From the NCBI RefSeq assembly GCF_030269925.1, contig NC_085127.1:1061501-1125500 (forward strand): DNA of 64,000 nucleotides. Direction: 5' to 3'. Each line of letters opens with the position of its first letter. The stretch's first letter is position 1. A program made the position numbers and the translations under genes. The notes below the pieces were generated by a model. That model was not told the origin of the DNA. It did no database searches and was given only the letters and a program-made list of their open reading frames with translations. Positions 1-10,871 of this stretch are shown here, one piece after another. This DNA comes from Bombyx mori. Lineage: Eukaryota > Arthropoda > Insecta > Lepidoptera > Bombycidae.

Positions 1-51
1 AGCATCCTAATAACAAAGCTTTTACGCAAAGCCGCCGTCACCCAAAAAATG

Positions 52-352
52 TCGGATCCCCCGGGTTCACTTTCGGTGCTTTTAAGGCACCGGTCACCAT
101 CCTCGTCGATCCCGTCAATTACGACGAAGAGTTCGACGAGCGAACTAACCCATAGACACAACTCACTGAGTTTCTCGCCGAATCTACTTAGTTGGCCTCG
201 ATTCCCATCCGTTGGTAGATTCTCCGAAGCACTGCTTTTGTTTGGGCTAGTTTTACTAAATTCTCTCAGGTTGAGTCCGTGAGCTCACCTACCCGTGCGG
301 ATGTAGCTGGAATAGCCTCTTAGGGTACCAGCGAATAGGCAGGGAAAAAAAA
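52..352 (+). mobile_element. 3' end of a jockey-like LINE, 5'-truncated
   Basis: Matches the 3' end of the complete element at 10.6-15.8 kb: the ORF2 C-terminal coding stretch, then the conserved block containing CTGAGTTTCTCGCCG, then GTGAGCTCACCTAC, then a short A run. Diverged, with no open frame. Confidence 0.75.
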
Positions 353-383
353 ACACGTGTGGCACTCGGGGACTGCCGCGGTA

Positions 384-733
384 AAGCTATTGCATAGCAT
401 TTCTTATGCAATTATAATTAGACAATAATAATTCAATATTAAAACAATAATAATAAAATAAGACGACGCTATATTTATAAACATTAACGAAAGCAAAACA
501 TAACTCATAAGCTAGACCGCGCGGGAGAGAGATGACAGACTTTTCATGATGCGTATGCAGTGCGACGTCACGTCACGCGCTTTTCACAAACACTACACAA
601 GCGCAACGTGTGAATGTGTTGAACGCGAGCTACATGGTAGGCGGAGTGGGGGTGTTAGGTTTTATTTGCGTTACGGTATTTCTAGATTCGGTTATCGCGC
701 TCAAAGGCCACGATAAAAGCTATGCAATAGCTT
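384..733. repeat. Inverted-repeat-bounded element (possible MITE)
   Basis: AAGCTATTGCATAGC at 384-398 is exactly reverse-complementary to 719-733. The 350-bp span between is CpG-containing and lacks a significant ORF. It looks like a non-autonomous terminal-inverted-repeat element or the remains of one; no clear target duplication was found. Confidence 0.5.
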
Positions 734-1588
734 AAAAACATCTCAGCTGGGCAGCGGCAAAGGTTTCCGCACACAATACCATGGAAACCTCAATAAAAAG
801 GCCTTACTCCTTAATTATCATCAGGCCACAATCGCTAATATTACGTGGTTTCTATGTAGATGTAGCAATACTAACTAGTGTGGCTTCAATGGCTTTAAAA
901 CTATTTATCAATAATTTGAACCGTGTAAACGGCAAGGTGCCGTGAGAAATATTTATACTTGTTGCAGCAATACTTTAATCTTAAATGAATAATAACGTAG
1001 CTTAGATGTGTCCGAGATGTGAACATGTTCAATAGGATACATTGTGTTTTAAAACAAATAGATTAATATATAATAACGATGTGAGTAATCTTGGGTTGCA
1101 TTCAGTTTTTTTCCTCCTCTGTTAAATAAGTTACAGTCGAGTTATTATTTTTATTGTCAAGCTGTAAGGTGTAGAGAATGGCACACATCTCTCATGAGTT
1201 AATTCAAGAGTTATTTCATGGCAGGAAAACAGCATGGTGATGAGTTATTTGAGCATAGAAAATTCCCTACCATTGCATGCGTAAATTTTGCCATTAGACT
1301 ACGTCGACTGAACAGCTAATTTAATATTGTCTCTAAAATATTTCGCGCTAACCCTACTAATTTAAAATCACTTTGATTTTTCTCTTCAAATAAAATAACA
1401 ACTTTTCGCCTTTTAGTCATTAGAGTCTCAGGTAATGGAAGGAGGACGTGTGCTAAAAAACTTGGAGGGATTGTGTAAAACAGGATATGCGAGAGAAGGG
1501 TGTGATTGCAGAGATAAGATGTGATAGACCTCAATAGAAACAGAGGATATGCTGCTCCGACCCCAAATAGTGGCAAGATAAAAACACT
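734..1588. other. AT-rich stretch without recognised feature
   Basis: No coding region, RNA gene or familiar repeat was recognised here. Confidence 0.5.
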
Positions 1589-1732
1589 TTTTATTTTTTT
1601 TATTGCCTTGATGGGTGGACGATCTCACAGCCCACCTGGTGTTAAGTGGTTACTGGAGCTCATAGATATCTACAACGTAAATGCGCCACTCACCTTGAGA
1701 TATAAGTTCTAAGGTCTCAGTATAGTTATCTT
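1589..1732 (-). mobile_element. Bm1 SINE, 3' part
   Basis: Reads on the plus strand from a T run through ATTGCCTTGATGGGTGGACG and the block CACCTGGTGTTAAGTGG to TCTCAGTATAGTT, which is the 3' half of Bm1 in reverse orientation. Confidence 0.85.
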
Positions 1733-2110
1733 ATTTGTGGCGATAGGTATCATAAAATTAAAATTAATTGATAGGTGCCTGAATCTCGCCAATGACCTTT
1801 TCTAGATAAGCTTGCATAAATACAAGTTCCATACAATTTATTACATCCTTCTTGATCAAACAATCGCTTCGCGGGAACCTACAAAATTTTTTTACTCTCA
1901 AACCGGAACGAACTAAAAATCTTTTTACTCGTTAAAATAATTTCCCAAACAAATAATAGAAACGTTTATCATATTGTATTGTGCTCGAGATAAATCTTTC
2001 TCATGCATTACGCACAACGATTTTATTGTTATAAAAATGTGGGTCAAAATATTTTGTGTTTTAATGGGGAAAAAAGTCGTTACTATATTATGTGACCTCG
2101 CTCGAATAGG

Positions 2111-2227
2111 TTTTTTTTTATTGCCTTTGTAGGCAGACGAGCATATAGCCCACCTGATGGTGAGTGGTTACCGTCGCCCATGGACTTCAGCAATGCCAGG
2201 GGCAGAGCCAAGCCGCTGCCTACCGCT
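2111..2227 (-). mobile_element. 3' tail of a CR1/jockey-type LINE
   Basis: T run, TTGCCTTTGTAGGCAGACGA, ACCTGATGGTGAGTGG and GCAGAGCCAAGCCGCTGCC. The copy at 28343-28682 shows that this block is the 3' UTR following a LINE reverse-transcriptase ORF. Confidence 0.8.
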
Positions 2228-2249
2228 GATCATATAGGTATAGATATAG

Positions 2250-2515
2250 GTTTAACGGCCGTCTGGTGTAGTGGTAAGTGACATGGTCACTACACAAGGG
2301 GGTCGCGGGTTCGAATCCCGCCAAGGGAAGATATTTGTATGATAAATATAAATGTATTTTCCAGGGTTATGGATGTATATTAAATATATGTATGTGTATA
2401 ATAAAAATCTTACATTTATATCCGTTATCTGGTACCTGTAACACAAGTTCTTTACGAACTTATCACGGGGCCGGTTAACGTGGCGTGATTGTTAGTAAAT
2501 ATTTATTTATTTATT
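2250..2515 (+). mobile_element. tRNA-derived SINE with TTTA-type tail and target duplication
   Basis: The head is tRNA-like, with an A-box-like TGGTGTAGTGG and a B-box GGTTCGAATCC. The tail is an ATTT repeat. The 11-bp sequence TATAGATATAG occurs at 2239-2249 and again at 2516-2526, directly flanking the element. This is a different family from Bm1; a diverged relative lies at 15777-15965. Confidence 0.8.
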
Positions 2516-2745
2516 TATAGATATAGTTTATGGGGCGCAAGAGCCATGCGGCCGAAGATTGGATTTATTCAGGAAGGAAGGATGGTAGTTGATATACCTC
2601 CTACGTTCCAAGGGTTCTGATCCCGGGCGGAGATCAGACGTCGGGTGAAAGAGCGCACAGGGAGCCTTATGTCTTGACCGTCAGCCCTTTCACCAATCTA
2701 TGCACAAAATGCTTCTCGAGTGCTTCTCCACAGGCCTAGCCTTTA

Positions 2746-2996
2746 CACTGGTGGTAGGACATCTTGTGAATCCGCACTGGTAGGTACGACCGCCCCGCAT
2801 ATTTCTGCCGTGAAGCAGTAATGCGTTTCGGTTTGAAGAGTGGGGCAGCCGCTGTAACTATACTTGAGATTTTAGAACTTATATCTCAAGGTAGGCGACG
2901 CATTTACATCGTAGATGTCTATGGGCTCCAGTAACCACTTAACACCAGGTGGGCTGTGAGCTCGTCCACCCATCTAAGCAATAAAAAAAAAAAAAA
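2746..2996 (+). mobile_element. Bm1 SINE, 5'-truncated
   Basis: Starts at CTGGTGGTAGGAC and runs through GCCGTGAAGCAGTAATGCG to CATCTAAGCAATAAAA and an A run; the tRNA-like head is absent. Confidence 0.9.
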
Positions 2997-3360
2997 ATAT
3001 ATAGATAAAAAACTGTTTCGTTTTCTACTTTAGCTCACCCAGCCTTCTCACAATACTTACTCAACACATTTTGATTACGTAAAATCATTTCACCGGTTCG
3101 CATTGTTATTGTAATAGCGTAATTTACTTATAATGGCTCTTCTTGTTCGATATCTCGGTGTTGCTAATGAAAGGTCAATCTTTGCTTCCTTGTTTGGTTT
3201 AATCAGTGTACGTGGGGTCATTTAGCCAATTCTAACCGGATAATCATATAGGTCTATGTGTTTTTTAATTCATTTTCGTATATATTATACAAGATTGTAT
3301 ATATAATATAAGGGGGAATTTGAAAGCAGCGTCAGGGACAGGAAATAAAAGTGGAAGGAT

Positions 3361-3766
3361 AGTTTTTATTGCTTAGATGGGTGAATAAGCTCACGGCCTA
3401 CCTCGTATTAATTGGTTACCGGAGCCCACACACACCTACAAGGTTAAAGGATGGGGCAGCCGTTGTAACTATCCTTGAGACCTTAGAATTTATATCTCAA
3501 GGTGAGTGGTGTATTTACGTTGTGGATGTCTATGGGATCCTGTAACCACTTAACACCAGGTGGGCTATGAGCTCGTCCACCCTTACAAACAATAAAAAAA
3601 AATGCTGCCCACCCACCGCGAGACACGAGTTCTTAGGTCTCAGTTTTTACAGTACAACGGCTGCCCTAATTTTCAAATCAAAACGCATTACTGCTTCACG
3701 GCAGAAATAGGCAGGACACCACCTGTGCGGACTCACAAGACGTCCTACCACCAATATTATCGTGGT
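3361..3766 (-). mobile_element. Bm1 SINE split by a second Bm1
   Basis: 3361-3439 is the reversed 3' end and 3602-3766 the reversed middle of one Bm1. Together they are collinear apart from the plus-strand Bm1 between them. Confidence 0.75.
3444..3600 (+). mobile_element. Bm1 fragment nested inside a reversed Bm1
   Basis: 5'-truncated Bm1 from GGATGGGGCAGCCG to CAATAAAAAAAA, opposite in orientation to the host copy. Confidence 0.8.
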
Positions 3767-3904
3767 CAAACCACGTGGTATGCGAAGAGAAAATGATCAT
3801 GTGGCCTAAACACCATAGGTATGAAAGTGAGGACGGCGCATCTTAAAATACTTGAATGGACGGTAGGCCTGAATAGGAAAAGTCAAGGCAAGGAGAAGAA
3901 TAAA

Positions 3905-4000
3905 TGCTAGACGAGCACACGGCCCACCTGATGGTGAGTGGTTACCGTCGTCCATGGACTTCAGCAATGCCAGGGGCAGAGCCAACCCGCTGCCTAACCC
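3905..4000 (-). mobile_element. 3' tail of a CR1/jockey-type LINE
   Basis: Contains CACCTGATGGTGAGTGG and GCCAGGGGCAGAGCCAA, as in the copy at 2111-2227. Confidence 0.75.
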
Positions 4001-4045
4001 TTAATACTCTCTTACTTAATACTCTCTTAATACTCTAATACTTAA

Positions 4046-4076
4046 TCTATACTAATATATAAATCGCGTTGTAATC

Positions 4077-4137
<61 letters not shown>

Positions 4138-4376
4138 ACTATATAAATCTAGTGGTTTTTACGGATGTTCCGTTATAACTACTGAACCGTGCATCCGATT
4201 GACTTGAAACTTGGTATCCATATAGAAAATACATGTAATTAATGGATAGACTAATATTTATATGAGTGTTGGACTCCCTACACCAGTTGCGGGGGTGTAA
4301 CGATGAGAATCTTTGTGGGGGTGAGAAATAAGAATGTTAATTTTAAATGCCCAGCGAAGCGGACGGGTACAGCTAG
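4046..4376 (+). mobile_element. Non-autonomous Helitron
   Basis: Begins TCTATACTAATATATAAATC after an A and ends GGGTACAGCTAG before a T, the A|TC...CTAG|T structure typical of Helitrons. An uninterrupted 53-nt A run sits at 4083-4135. A reversed relative lies at 52940-53304. Confidence 0.75.
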
Positions 4377-4649
4377 TAGCTTTTAAAGTTTTGCCTATTA
4401 CAATAAACCAATGTAGCTAAATTAAGCAGTTTCCTAATTGGGATGAATTTAATAGCTGCTGGAGGACTATGAGTATAAGTTCCAAGATTTCAAACTCGTT
4501 TGTCAAAATGAGCGGCGGAATGAACATTGTTGTCTCTGTCAACTTCCGTAGTCGCTTCGCATCAGACGGGTCTAATATAAAACGAGCATATATAAATATA
4601 TACATAGATATAAAACTGCTGACTAAAAAAAAGCTAGAAGTTAAGTACA

Positions 4650-5995
4650 TACCTATTGATCAAGATTAAAATAACTTTTACGGTTTATTCTGGAGTTTTT
4701 TTTTTAAATCGTCATTATATTATTTCCGGCGTTGGAGACAGCTGATCATGTCATCTGCCCGAAATATCATGAAAACCGTAAATAATTCGAATTGCAATAA
4801 AACCGTAGAACTCGTTCTGATTGCGTCTAAAACTCGCGAAAATCAAGAAAATCTTAAAACATATAATAAGAAAATTTTCGTTCAGACTACAATGTAATAT
4901 TTCGTAAATGAGGAAATAATGCGATCGAGTAAATCGAGCGATAAATTAATGTGACGACATAGAAGGTGCCATAACCTATGCCTCTTACTTTCCATTGACC
5001 TGCGGAGTGCACCGGCCTAGTGACGGAACTCGCATAGGCCACTACTTGTCGATGCTTTAATTACAATATTTTGTAATATAACTCATGCTGTATAGATGTA
5101 CAAATATTGTGCATTTACTTCAGTTTAATGTTCTCGAAACTTCCATTCAAACCATTCGAGAACGTTCCATTTGAAAATCAAAACGAATTAAAAGAAGTAA
5201 AAACGTCTGAATGACCTCACTCTAATGAATTAAGTCAAGTCTTCAATTTGCACACATTAAATCACGTGAAGAAATTTTGTAAATGTTCTGATTTACATCC
5301 TAAATTAAAGGTAACTTATGAGTCTCTGTGCTCACATTCTCTACGGGATCTAATGCAAGGAATTATTGTCGAAATCGGGGCCTTGAATCCACATCCGCGG
5401 CTTTTTGGCGGGAACGCGGGGAGTGTAGTTGTGTGATTTGTTTTATTTTGCCTGGTTAGTGTTTCTTAAGGTTTAAATGTGTAATAACGGTGGTTTTTTA
5501 ACTGTTTAGTATCTGTGAAAGTGCACAAATGTGGTAAAACGAAAGAAAGCCGCTGAACGTACTTCTCGGGAACCTCCAAAAAGTTTACTGAGAAAATCTC
5601 AGTAAATTACCATCATTTTCTTGAGATTATATTTCATTCCATATCATCTCATCTCATTTCATTTAATTTCATGCCCATTGATTAAGTTTCCTTCGTAGTC
5701 TATTAATCATAAACTGTAAATAATTAAAGCGAATTATAAAAATCTTATTAGGTACTTGACGCTGGCTAATGCGAAAACCGTGCCGGAGCCAAAAAATAAA
5801 GAAGAAGAAGAATGCACATCCCTAGACCGAGCAATGACAGACGCGTTATTATGTCAATGGTTATGTCACGACCGCCGAACATCCGTAAATAAACATATGA
5901 ACATGCAATATACTGTAATTACAACGATTAGCACTTTATATCATTGTTTTGAAATCAGTTGCTGGTGAAGTTCGCAGACTAGCACGTCACAACTA
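4650..5995. other. Unannotated intergenic DNA
   Basis: No convincing gene. 5618-5700 contains a CATCTCATTTCATTTAATTT stretch that recurs reverse-complemented near 49725, so it is a dispersed repeat. A CpG-richer patch lies near 5390-5420. Confidence 0.4.
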
Positions 5996-6012
5996 CGTAA
6001 TAAAGATTTACA

Positions 6013-6119
6013 GGACTTTTTTTTACAGCGTACGGCCCACCCGATGGTGAGTGGTTACCGTCGCCCATGGACTTCAGCAATGCCACCAGGGGCAGAGCCA
6101 AGCCGCTGCCTACCGCTAG
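6013..6119 (-). mobile_element. 3' tail of a CR1/jockey-type LINE
   Basis: Same 3' UTR block as at 2111-2227, with a small CCA duplication in the 'atgccaccaggggcag' segment. Confidence 0.75.
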
Positions 6120-6228
6120 AAAGATTAAAATACGAAAGATAAACTTGAAGATGTCGATGGTGTGACTCAGATTTTGTGACAGCTACCGCTACAAGTTCCC
6201 CGGTTTATGTTGTGTTATGTTTATTATT

Positions 6229-6465
6229 TTCTTTTTTTTTGCTTAGATGAGTGGTCGAGGTCACAGCCCACCTGGTGTTAAGCGGTTACTGGAGCCCATA
6301 GAAATCTTCAACGTAAATGCGCCACCGACCTTGAGACATAAGTTCTAAGGTCTCAATATAGTTACAACGGCTACCCCACCCTTCAAACCGAAACGCATTA
6401 CTGCTTCACGGCTGAAATAGGCAGGGTGGCGGTACCACCCGCGCGGACTCACAAGAGGTCCTAAA
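6229..6465 (-). mobile_element. Bm1 SINE, head-truncated
   Basis: Reversed Bm1 from the T run and TTGCTTAGATGAGTGG to GCGGACTCACAAGAGGTCC. Confidence 0.9.
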
Positions 6466-6549
6466 ATCTGAAGCATTCTATCGTCTGTGATCCTCGAGAA
6501 ATAAAATGTTCAGCGCCAACACACCGTTAGAAACAAATATTAATGTTAT

Positions 6550-6860
6550 TTTTTTTAACTAATGTTTTGATTAGCACAGCGTTTGCGTATTGCGCTCGGG
6601 CTGGACCCTACTTGCGAAACACGAAAGCGGTTTCCGCGAAACGATCTCGTCGGCGCATCTCTATTCAGAGGATGACGTGTCTCCGTCATAATGCTTGTTT
6701 AGAAAACTAATTTGTATGTGTTGTGGAAATGTCGGAGGACGCGCGTGGCGGTGCGTTCGTAATGGGAAAAACTTTTCGTGACTCCTACGAGTGGATCCTT
6801 AGTGTGGCCTAAGTTATGCGTTGACAGAGTTTAAGTCGGTTGTAAAGAGAATTGTGGGTC
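6550..6860 (+). promoter_or_regulatory. CpG-rich patch, possible promoter / first exon
   Basis: CG dinucleotides are much denser than in the surrounding DNA, and no repeat family was recognised. An ATG at 6729 with a gaaATG context opens a 27-codon ORF starting MSEDARGGAFVMGK. This could be a promoter with a short 5' exon, but no good splice donor follows, so the call is tentative. Confidence 0.2.
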
Positions 6861-6937
6861 GTGTGTGGTTAGACCTTCACTTTGCCTACAGCTGCGATCG
6901 AATCATGTATTACGGCTTCAAGCGATAGATACTCTTA

Positions 6938-7328
6938 AAAGCCCATAGACATCTACCACGTGAATGCCGCCACCCACCTTGAGATAGGAGTTCTTAGGTC
7001 TCAGTATAGTTACAACGGCTGCCCCACCCTTCAAACCGAAACGCATTACTGCTTCACGGCAGAAATAGGCGGGGTGGGGGTATCTGCGGACTCACAAGAG
7101 GTCCTACCACGAGTAATTACGCCAATTATAATTTTGCGGGTTTTTATTTTTGTTGTTTTAGTTTTGTTGTGTACGATGTTATTCCTTCACCGTGGAAGGC
7201 AATCGTGAACATTTGTTAAGTACCTACGTATTTCATTAGAAAAATTGATATCCCGCCTGTGGGATTCGAACACCGGTGCATCGCTCTCCACGAATGCACC
7301 GGACGTCTTATCCTTTAGGCCACGACGA
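6938..7328 (-). mobile_element. Bm1 SINE with tRNA-like head, 3'-truncated
   Basis: Reversed Bm1 that keeps the 5' half, including the reversed B-box (GGATTCGAACACC-type) and A-box (CCTTTAGGCCACGACGAC), but has lost the 3' tail. Confidence 0.85.
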
Positions 7329-8309
7329 CACAACGATGTTGTGGAAGAGCTGTTAAAATTGGCAGCTAGTCCCACCAAAGTCCAATGCGCTGGTCGGACC
7401 AGATACGCTTCACTCTCAACATTTCAGTCCACGTTGCTATTCATAAAGCCGCGGATGGGCAGGAGTGGCGCAGGATAATTCAGGAGAAAGTTATTAGAGG
7501 AGGCCACTACGAAAGGAGGAGCCCCACCTAAAATCACCAATCCTGATTATTCTTGTAAAGGTAACGTGTCTAGCTGCTTAAAATATTGATTTGTCATATA
7601 CCGAATTTCGAGTTAATCCGACCTTTTGGAAAGGTGTTAAAATTATGTTTAAAGTTTCATTACATACATACATACATACGAAGCTAATAAAAACGTGTAA
7701 AAAAATATATATCTAAATGTTTTTTTCATACAAGTAGACGTTTATAGTTGGGGGATGTTGTTTCGCCAATTTTAAGTATCGGCAAACAAATAATGTTATT
7801 TTTCTTCCATTAATACACAATTAATCAGTCTCTACGGAAGACGCACATTAATAACAAAAGCAAATTATCTTTTTTATTGCCGCCTGTGGCAAACGAGTCT
7901 GTCGATAAGTGTTCGCCATTACACATGGAAATTAATATTACTAGCGGGATAGCCATGCCGTTTAAATCATAGCGCTTACTGCGCAGGGAGCTCTTTTCAG
8001 AATCGAATGTTTCGTGACAGAAATAATTTTAGAAAAAGCATTGTTTGTATTCAAGATTTTAAAAACGCTACCCCTTGTTCTTTGGACTCTATATGAAGTC
8101 CGTAAGCCCGTCTCGTTAACTTTACGCAATTGACGCGGAAACGCTGCCAGTACGACCGACTTAATGATATTTGCATCACGACAAATAGACGAGCGCCTCC
8201 GATACCATTGATCTTATCTGCGCTACTGTGTCTCACACTTCATTTGTAATCGTAGTTAAGTAGGGCAGTGGATTTTCGTAAACCTTTCCTTTGGTAATTT
8301 GTTACAAAT

Positions 8310-8497
8310 TCTCAGCCCACCGAGTTCGCCGGACCTTCTCAGTGGGTCGCGTTTCCGATCCGGTGGTAGCTTCTGCGAAGAACTGCTCTTGCTAGGGCCA
8401 GTGTTAGCAATACTCCGGTTTGCGCCCCGTGAGCTCACCTACACGTTAGGGTGATGCTGAAATAGCAAAACTATCAGCAAAGGTAGGAAAAAAAAAG
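8310..8497 (+). mobile_element. 3' end of a jockey-like LINE
   Basis: Contains CTTCTCAGTGGGTCGCG, GATCCGGTGGTAG and GTGAGCTCACCTACACG, ending in an A run. Confidence 0.75.
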
Positions 8498-8520
8498 TAT
8501 TCTTTGTGTTGTGAATGTTT

Positions 8521-8704
8521 TTTTTTACCTATTTGCTGGTAGCCTAAAAGGCTATTCTAGTTACGCGCGGTCGGCTGAGCTCACGGACTCAACCTGAGAG
8601 AATTTGCTAACACTAGCCCTAGAAAGAGCAGTGCTTCGCTGAATCTACCACCGGATCGGAATCGCGACCAACTGAAAAGATCCGGCGAGAAACTCAGTGG
8701 ACAA
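8521..8704 (-). mobile_element. 3' end of a jockey-like LINE, tail-to-tail with the previous copy
   Basis: T run, then GCTGGTAGCCTAAAAGGC and CACCGGATCGGAATCGCGACC, the reverse of the 3' end at 8310-8497. The two copies face each other 23 bp apart. Confidence 0.75.
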
Positions 8705-8992
8705 TGAATGGTTCCAAGACGGTGATACGTCCCGAGATTACAGTCATACTATTGAGAAATCGGGAATATCTTTTGAAATACATTTGCATACCTAATTGCA
8801 ACTTCACAGGAGAGCAAATTTAGAGTTTAAAATATGGAAAAAATACCATAATAACAAAACTACTTCAGTTAGATATTTGAAGTAAATTTATTACTATTAC
8901 CTTATAACTATTTGGATTAAACTTAATTTTAATTCCATTAAAACATCAAACTGTTGATGCTAGTACCAAATAAAACGGACCTTTAATCTATA

Positions 8993-9209
8993 TCTATACT
9001 AATATTATAAAGAGGAAAGATTTGTTTGTTTGTTTGTTTCGAATAGGCTCCGAAACTACTGGACCGATTTGAAAAATTCTTTTTCCATTAGAAGCCGACA
9101 TTGTCCCTGATGAACATAGGCTACTTTTTTTTATTATTTTTTTTATTTTTATTTTTTGGTTTCATGTGTGTTTTAATGTTTCCGAAGCGAAGCGAGGGCG
9201 GGTCGCTAG
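8993..9209 (+). mobile_element. Non-autonomous Helitron
   Basis: A|TCTATACTAATATTATAAAG ... AAGCGAGGGCGGGTCGCTAG|T. Near-identical to the copy at 19702-19918. Confidence 0.85.
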
Positions 9210-9405
9210 TTATAAAGATAAATGGCGCGTATTAAGCGAAATCTTGCTTAAACCAAATAGCCTTTCATACCTCGATATAGGTAATAAATGCATATGGGTG
9301 TGTGTTAATAGAGCTTTTGTCATTATAATTAAATCTGTAGTAAACACGCCCGAGTTTTTCCTCTCCAGCCACAACTTACTATTTACTTCCAACATACAAA
9401 AGATT

Positions 9406-9516
9406 TTCGGCTGCGGCTTGGCTCTGCCCCTGGCATTGCTGAAGTCCATGGGCGACGGTAACCACTCACCATCAGGTAGGCCGTATGCTCGTCAGCCTAC
9501 AAGGGCAATAAAAAAA
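9406..9516 (+). mobile_element. 3' tail of a CR1/jockey-type LINE
   Basis: GGCTTGGCTCTGCCCCTGGC through CAAGGGCAATAAAAAAA; sense-strand copy of the 3' UTR block. Confidence 0.8.
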
Positions 9517-9538
9517 AGAGATACAAGAACACACTTTT

Positions 9539-9784
9539 ACTGGTGGTAGGACCTCTTGAGAGTCCGCACGGGTAGGTACCAACACCCCGCCTTTTTCTGC
9601 CGTGAAGCAGTAATACGTTTCGGTTTGAAGGGTGGGGCAGCCGTTGTAACTATACTTGAGACCTTTGAACTTATATCTCAAGGTGGGTGGCAGCATTTAC
9701 GTTGTAAATGTCTATGGGATCCGGTAACCACTTCACACCAGGTGGGCTGTGAGCTCGTCCACCCATATAAGCAATAAAAAAAAG
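9539..9784 (+). mobile_element. Bm1 SINE, 5'-truncated
   Basis: CTGGTGGTAGGACCTCTTGA through CATATAAGCAATAAAAAAAA. Confidence 0.9.
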
Positions 9785-9929
9785 GATCTGGATATCACGA
9801 TTCCTACTTATTTTAAACAGAAAAAGTAGATTTTTAAAAGTCATTTTTTTATTACCGAAGCCTACTTCCATTGGCGCATCCCTATACGATGCCCCAACAC
9901 ACAGACCTTTGAGCGTACAATGCCACATT

Positions 9930-10370
9930 TTTTATCGTCAAGAGCTGTAATTAAATAACGTTCAAAAATTTGGAAAGCGAAATATTATCATTACCGTAAA
10001 TTACCACTGCAACAGTAATTTAACTATTATTGTAATAACGATTCTTTAAAACGTGAGAAATCGACCTCCATTTCGGTGAAGCAACATTTATTATACATAT
10101 TTGTAGCTTATGAATTTTCAAACTAAATTGAACCTTATGTGTACAGGTCACAGATCATCCAGGTGACATATAGTATTGACTGGAATTGTTCCGTGATGAC
10201 AATTTACTCTACGCTGCTGCAAATGAATTTATTGCAAACAATCATCACATTTACGGAATTAATGTAAAACAGCGCCATCTATTATGTATAAGAATGTCAT
10301 AATGGGTAATACAAAGTAATTAGCATTTTTGTATGATCATATCGGTGGTGTAGTATCACCCCTGACAATT
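9930..10370. other. Intergenic DNA without recognised feature
   Basis: AT-rich, with no ORF or repeat recognised. Confidence 0.4.
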
Positions 10371-10374
10371 GTGC

Positions 10375-10606
10375 CAATCCTGAACACGCAGGAGCCAGTC
10401 ACCGTCGACGCCCTAGACACGTCCTTACGGATCCATCAGATCCAATAACCTTTGCATTAGACGTCTTCAGCTAGAGCTCCGGGGTCCCTAAGCCTGCTCC
10501 TAGTATTAGAATACTAGGAGCAGGCTTAGGGACCCCGGTACCGGTAACCGTACCGAAACTGGAAAGGCCTCCGGGCCAGCAGTAATCCTTCAAACATAAA
10601 AAAAAA
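10375..10606 (+). mobile_element. Rearranged jockey-like LINE 3' end containing a perfect palindrome
   Basis: Plus-strand copy of the ORF2 3' end (GGAGCCAGTCACCGTCGACG) and 3' UTR of the adjacent full-length element, with internal losses. A perfect inverted repeat, arms 10479-10507 and 10510-10538 with a 2-nt spacer, lies in the middle. The A-rich tail served as the insertion target of the full-length element. Confidence 0.75.
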
Positions 10607-10871
10607 CAATTGTTTTTTTTTTTTTTTTTTTTATTTTTTTTTTATGAAAGAAGGATTACTGGTGGCCCGGAGGCCTTTCCAGTTTCACCAGGACAGGTGG
10701 GCGAGCAAAGGCTCAGCCAGGAGGGGTGGGATTTGCTAACAGCTACCCGAGCGCCTCCGAAGGAGACCTAACAACTCAAGAGTAGCTGCTTCGCGAATGA
10801 ATCTACTACCGGATCGGAATCGCGACCCACTGAGAAGATCCGGCGAGAAACTCAGCGGGCTGATGCATGGG

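Noticed and set aside
2256..2330. Possible tRNA gene
   Set aside because: It is the head of a SINE with tail and target duplication.
7870..7990. Possible LINE 3' tail (TTTTTATTGCCGCCTGTGGC)
   Set aside because: Only the first bases resemble the CR1-type tail; too diverged to assign.
9166..9549. 127-codon plus-strand ORF
   Set aside because: Spans a Helitron end and a LINE tail; no protein motif.
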